DNA of 64,000 bases from Clostridia bacterium (GTDB lineage: Bacteria; Bacillota; Clostridia; Oscillospirales; Acutalibacteraceae). The stretch lies in NCBI GenBank assembly GCA_017436285.1, contig JAFSDL010000006.1, positions 17,498 through 81,497 of the forward strand, read 5' to 3'. The notes under the pieces were generated by a model, which did not search any database, was not told the DNA's origin, and saw nothing but the letters and a program-made list of their open reading frames with translations. How positions within the stretch are numbered: position 1 is the stretch's first letter; the number at the start of each line of letters is the position of its first letter. Positions 61,554-64,000 of the stretch are shown piece by piece. The position numbers were made by a program, and so were the translations under genes.

Positions 61554-61637
61554 ATGTTGTATTTTATAGGTGGATTTATTTCAACTTTCGCTATGTTGAT
61601 AATTGCCGATAAAACTATAAACAAAAGAAAGGATTGA
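61554..61637 (+). CDS. Tiny membrane peptide (27 aa)
   Basis: The product begins MLYFIGGFISTFAM and continues LIIADK before a basic end (NKRKD): one membrane helix and a positive tail. GGTGGG lies 8-13 nt upstream, inside the previous gene end. Three bases follow the stop of paralogue A. Confidence 0.45.
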   Translation: MLYFIGGFISTFAMLIIADKTINKRKD

Positions 61638-61641
61638 TAGT

Positions 61642-61785
61642 ATGTGGATGTTTTTAACTATTACAACGGCTATGATAGAATCATTTATTTCGGGGGGTGT
61701 CTGTGCCGTAAGCCTATACACAGGAAAATCGGTAGTAAATAAAAAGAAGGTGTTTTCTATTGATAAAAATAGCAAAAATCAGTGA
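61642..61785 (+). CDS. Small membrane protein (47 aa)
   Basis: One hydrophobic segment (MWMFLTITTAMIESFISGG, then VCAVSLY) followed by a basic tail (KKKVFSIDKNSKNQ). GAAAGGA is 8 nt before ATG. Its 3' end overlaps the start of paralogue B by 26 bp. Confidence 0.5.
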   Translation: MWMFLTITTAMIESFISGGVCAVSLYTGKSVVNKKKVFSIDKNSKNQ

Positions 61786-62116
61786 TTTAGATAATATTAC
61801 AGATACAAAAATTCTGCCATATCTTAATGCTCTGGTCGAACATATATTGTCGGAATACGAACAAATTTGCTGTTCCAATAGTATAGAACGCTTCGGGGCA
61901 ATTTTCTTTATAGAAAACGAATCAGATTTTGATTTGTACAAAAAAATGGGATTATCATCACCATTGAATGAGAGACGATTTGAATACATAGACGAGATTC
62001 GGGGCGATTATTATAACGGCTTAATAATTTTAGATAACGAAAGGTGCATAAATCTAATCGGTAAAAAAGAATATTTTAGTAAATTATTGGAGGATTGCAA
62101 AAATGAAAACAATTAA
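61760..62116 (+). CDS. Small protein of unknown function, paralogue B
   Basis: A 118-aa acidic protein similar to the product at 61206-61550; the shared block here is FGAIFFIENESDFDLY (about residues 45-60). The start is TTG with AAGGTG 7 nt upstream. Its end overlaps the next gene by 14 bp. Confidence 0.65.
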   Translation: MIKIAKISDLDNITDTKILPYLNALVEHILSEYEQICCSNSIERFGAIFFIENESDFDLYKKMGLSSPLNERRFEYIDEIRGDYYNGLIILDNERCINLIGKKEYFSKLLEDCKNENN

Positions 62117-62702
62117 AGCAACAGTACATACTGAACTTATAACATCTGATGACGGAAAGCATACATACGAGGTAATAAAACGATTAGAGGGTGTAGATGG
62201 TGAGTGTGGGTATCTAATTTCTCTTTATCCCACGAGAAATGAAGAAAATCTTTTTGCTTCTGATTCTACATTGAATTATCTTGTATCACATATGCAAGAG
62301 CTTGGGTTTAACGAATTACATATTATAAATTTGATTTCTACTGTCGTCAGTTCCGGCAAACTTTCTACACGTGGTTTACAAATTGACACGGAAAATATGG
62401 AATATATCGACAAACTGATGTCAACTAAAGAATTTCAGAATAGCAAATTCATAATTGCTTGGGGAAATAGTTTATTAAGCTCTAATGCTATAAATGAAAG
62501 CAAACTGAAAATTTTTGAGATGTTTAATACCCATTGTCTTAAAGGTAAATTATATCAACTTACAACAATCGGTTTAACACTTGACTCCGATATTGCACCC
62601 CATCCGTTATATGTTGGTATTCGTGGCGGTGATTTCCAATGGGGATTGAAAGAATTTAAACCCACAAAGAAAATGCTTGAAGCTATGAAGAAAACTAAAT
62701 AA
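62103..62702 (+). CDS. DUF1643-like protein
   Basis: A 199-aa protein matching the DUF1643 pattern: a CGYLISLYPTRNEE opening strand (family: LNPS-type), LGFNELHIINLISTVVS, FIIAWGNS, then LTLDSDIAPHPLY near the C-terminus. The family has no established activity and is often found on phages and plasmids. GGAGG precedes ATG. Confidence 0.65.
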   Translation: MKTIKATVHTELITSDDGKHTYEVIKRLEGVDGECGYLISLYPTRNEENLFASDSTLNYLVSHMQELGFNELHIINLISTVVSSGKLSTRGLQIDTENMEYIDKLMSTKEFQNSKFIIAWGNSLLSSNAINESKLKIFEMFNTHCLKGKLYQLTTIGLTLDSDIAPHPLYVGIRGGDFQWGLKEFKPTKKMLEAMKKTK

Positions 62703-62717
62703 AGCCAAAACCAATAA

Positions 62718-62757
62718 CCGACAATATTCTCTATAAATGAGGATATTGTCGGATTAT
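62718..62757 (+). terminator. Terminator after the DUF1643-like gene
   Basis: CCGACAATAT...ATATTGTCGG stem (62718-62752) followed by a T-rich run. Confidence 0.75.
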
Positions 62758-62911
62758 TTTATTTTGTTTTTATTTTTTTATCGTCAGTATTGTCGTAATT
62801 GGATAATCTAAGTAAAAATAGTGTATTTCTAAAGATTGCTGCATAAACTAAATCAAAGAGTTTCACAATTGCAAACTCAAATAATTAGTTTAAACAGAAA
62901 GGATGTTTACA

Positions 62912-64000
62912 ATGAAATCTAAAAAAATTCAGATTCCTAAAAATCAATCTGACTCACTATTAAACTTGTTTTTTCAACGCTATAGCTTATATAAGCTACC
63001 TGACGGAAAGAATATTGCAGTAAAAGACAAAACAGACGAATGGATTCATATTCAAAAAGATGTGGTTTCATCAATATTAACAAATATGTATTTCAATATT
63101 GAAAATCAAACTATTTCTAAAAGTACAATAAACACCGCTTATGAAATGATAAAATCAATCGCAGATAATTGCAAAGACAAAATTGAAATTATTGATATTT
63201 TATATCAATCAAAAAATGAAATTATATTTAACATCTACGGTTCTGACAGTTATATTCATATAGAAAATTATAATGTTGAATTATGCAAAAAATCAAAATC
63301 CGATAAATTATTTAACAATATGCCTTATACCCCTATATATCCACAAATCAGCAACTCGGATTCAAAAAATTATCTTAATTACATTCAAAAATTATTTAAT
63401 GTTGAGAATAATCAATGTGTCTTGTTTGGTGTATATATAGTAACTTTATTTATAAAAAACATTAATCATCCGTTATTAATACTATCTGGAGATTACGGAG
63501 CAGCAAAAACAACTACTGCGAAAAAAATTGTTAGGGTATTGAATCCATATGGTGATTTAACACAGCTTTCTAAAAACATTGATGACATAGCCACAATATT
63601 AGCCAATAACTATCTAATTGCATTTGACAATGTATCGAAATTTGCGGTAACAAGAGACCTTGCCGATTTACTGTGTTCCGCTGTTACAGGAAGTACTTAT
63701 CAAAAAAGAAAGCTCTATACTAATGATGAAATAACCACACTTAAACTTCATAACCCCATCATAATAAATGGTTTAAGTTTGCAGTTTCCGTATAGTGATT
63801 TATTAGACAGAAGTATTATAATTCCCCTTAAACGAATTGATGATAACAACAGACTCACAGACCAACAGGTATGGGATGATTTCTATAATATTTTACCCTA
63901 TATGCAAGGTTGTATTTTTAAATTAATCAGTAAAGCTATGGGGATATACGAAAACATTAATCTTGATAATACTCCTCGTTTGGCAGATTTCAGCTTGTGG
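62912..64000 (+). CDS. Replication-type P-loop ATPase, 3'-truncated by window edge
   Basis: An open frame of 363 codons that runs to the last base. AAAGGA lies 8 nt before ATG. Walker A is SGDYGAAKTTT (about residues 192-202), followed by a Walker-B-like LIAFDNV (about 236), and PIIINGL and DRSIIIPL blocks. These resemble the superfamily III helicase or primase-associated ATPases of phages and integrative elements. The N-terminal 160 residues are unassigned. Confidence 0.7.
   Translation, partial: MKSKKIQIPKNQSDSLLNLFFQRYSLYKLPDGKNIAVKDKTDEWIHIQKDVVSSILTNMYFNIENQTISKSTINTAYEMIKSIADNCKDKIEIIDILYQSKNEIIFNIYGSDSYIHIENYNVELCKKSKSDKLFNNMPYTPIYPQISNSDSKNYLNYIQKLFNVENNQCVLFGVYIVTLFIKNINHPLLILSGDYGAAKTTTAKKIVRVLNPYGDLTQLSKNIDDIATILANNYLIAFDNVSKFAVTRDLADLLCSAVTGSTYQKRKLYTNDEITTLKLHNPIIINGLSLQFPYSDLLDRSIIIPLKRIDDNNRLTDQQVWDDFYNILPYMQGCIFKLISKAMGIYENINLDNTPRLADFSLW

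Noticed and set aside
56170-64000. Direct repeat of the tRNA-Leu 3' end as an attachment site
   Set aside because: No second copy seen by eye to the right; it may lie beyond the window.

Overview
The window looks like a chromosomal piece of a low-GC Gram-positive bacterium of the class Clostridia, probably an anaerobic gut or rumen commensal. The evidence is AT-rich DNA with strong GGAGG-type ribosome sites, several TTG starts, the Firmicutes gene order rimP-nusA-rnpM-ylxQ-infB-rbfA-nrnA-truB-ribF, a Bacillus-type LexA box, a SpoIIQ-like M23 protein, a MecA-like adaptor, and many enzymes for plant polysaccharide use. No species can be named from sequence alone.

Left part (1-16 kb): the 3' part of an FkbM methyltransferase gene, the potABCD polyamine importer, cysK-cysE, a polysaccharide deacetylase, lexA, a GPH-type sugar transporter, and a minus-strand operon of HAD phosphatase, YgiQ radical SAM protein, GH43 glycosidase and class II aldolase. 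A divergent zinc-ribbon/XRE regulator pair follows. Middle (16-36 kb): a second GPH transporter with proB-proA-proC, maf, a TIM-barrel isomerase, MecA-like protein, rpe, and the large translation/ribosome-maturation operon behind a structured leader. Then come a secreted CHAP-domain cell-wall protein and an FAD oxidoreductase that share a divergent control region full of TGTAAC boxes, an M23 peptidase and rsmA.

Right-middle (37-56 kb): an accessory carbohydrate and phosphate region with a GH78 rhamnosidase, a heterodimeric ABC exporter pair preceded by its own promoter, a 19-residue ORF and a terminator, an SGNH esterase-GH127-unknown secreted protein operon, phosphoesterases, PHP proteins, and a beta-propeller/(alpha/alpha) fusion protein.

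Right end (56.1-64 kb): a tRNA-Leu(GAG) gene, then AT-richer accessory DNA. It begins with a compact cassette (promoter, OLD-like ATPase, putative PD-(D/E)XK nuclease, terminator) that looks like a defence module. A Mor-like regulator, unknown proteins, a pair of paralogous small proteins, tiny membrane peptides, a DUF1643-like protein and a replication-type ATPase running off the edge follow; together they suggest an integrated element.

Intergenic gaps in the first 44 kb carry two families of structured interspersed repeats: a composite element built of heptanucleotide arrays flanking small hairpins (five copies), and a two-hairpin element (two copies) whose stems differ by compensating changes. 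Both tend to sit directly at gene 3' ends; one supplies the last codons and the stop of maf.
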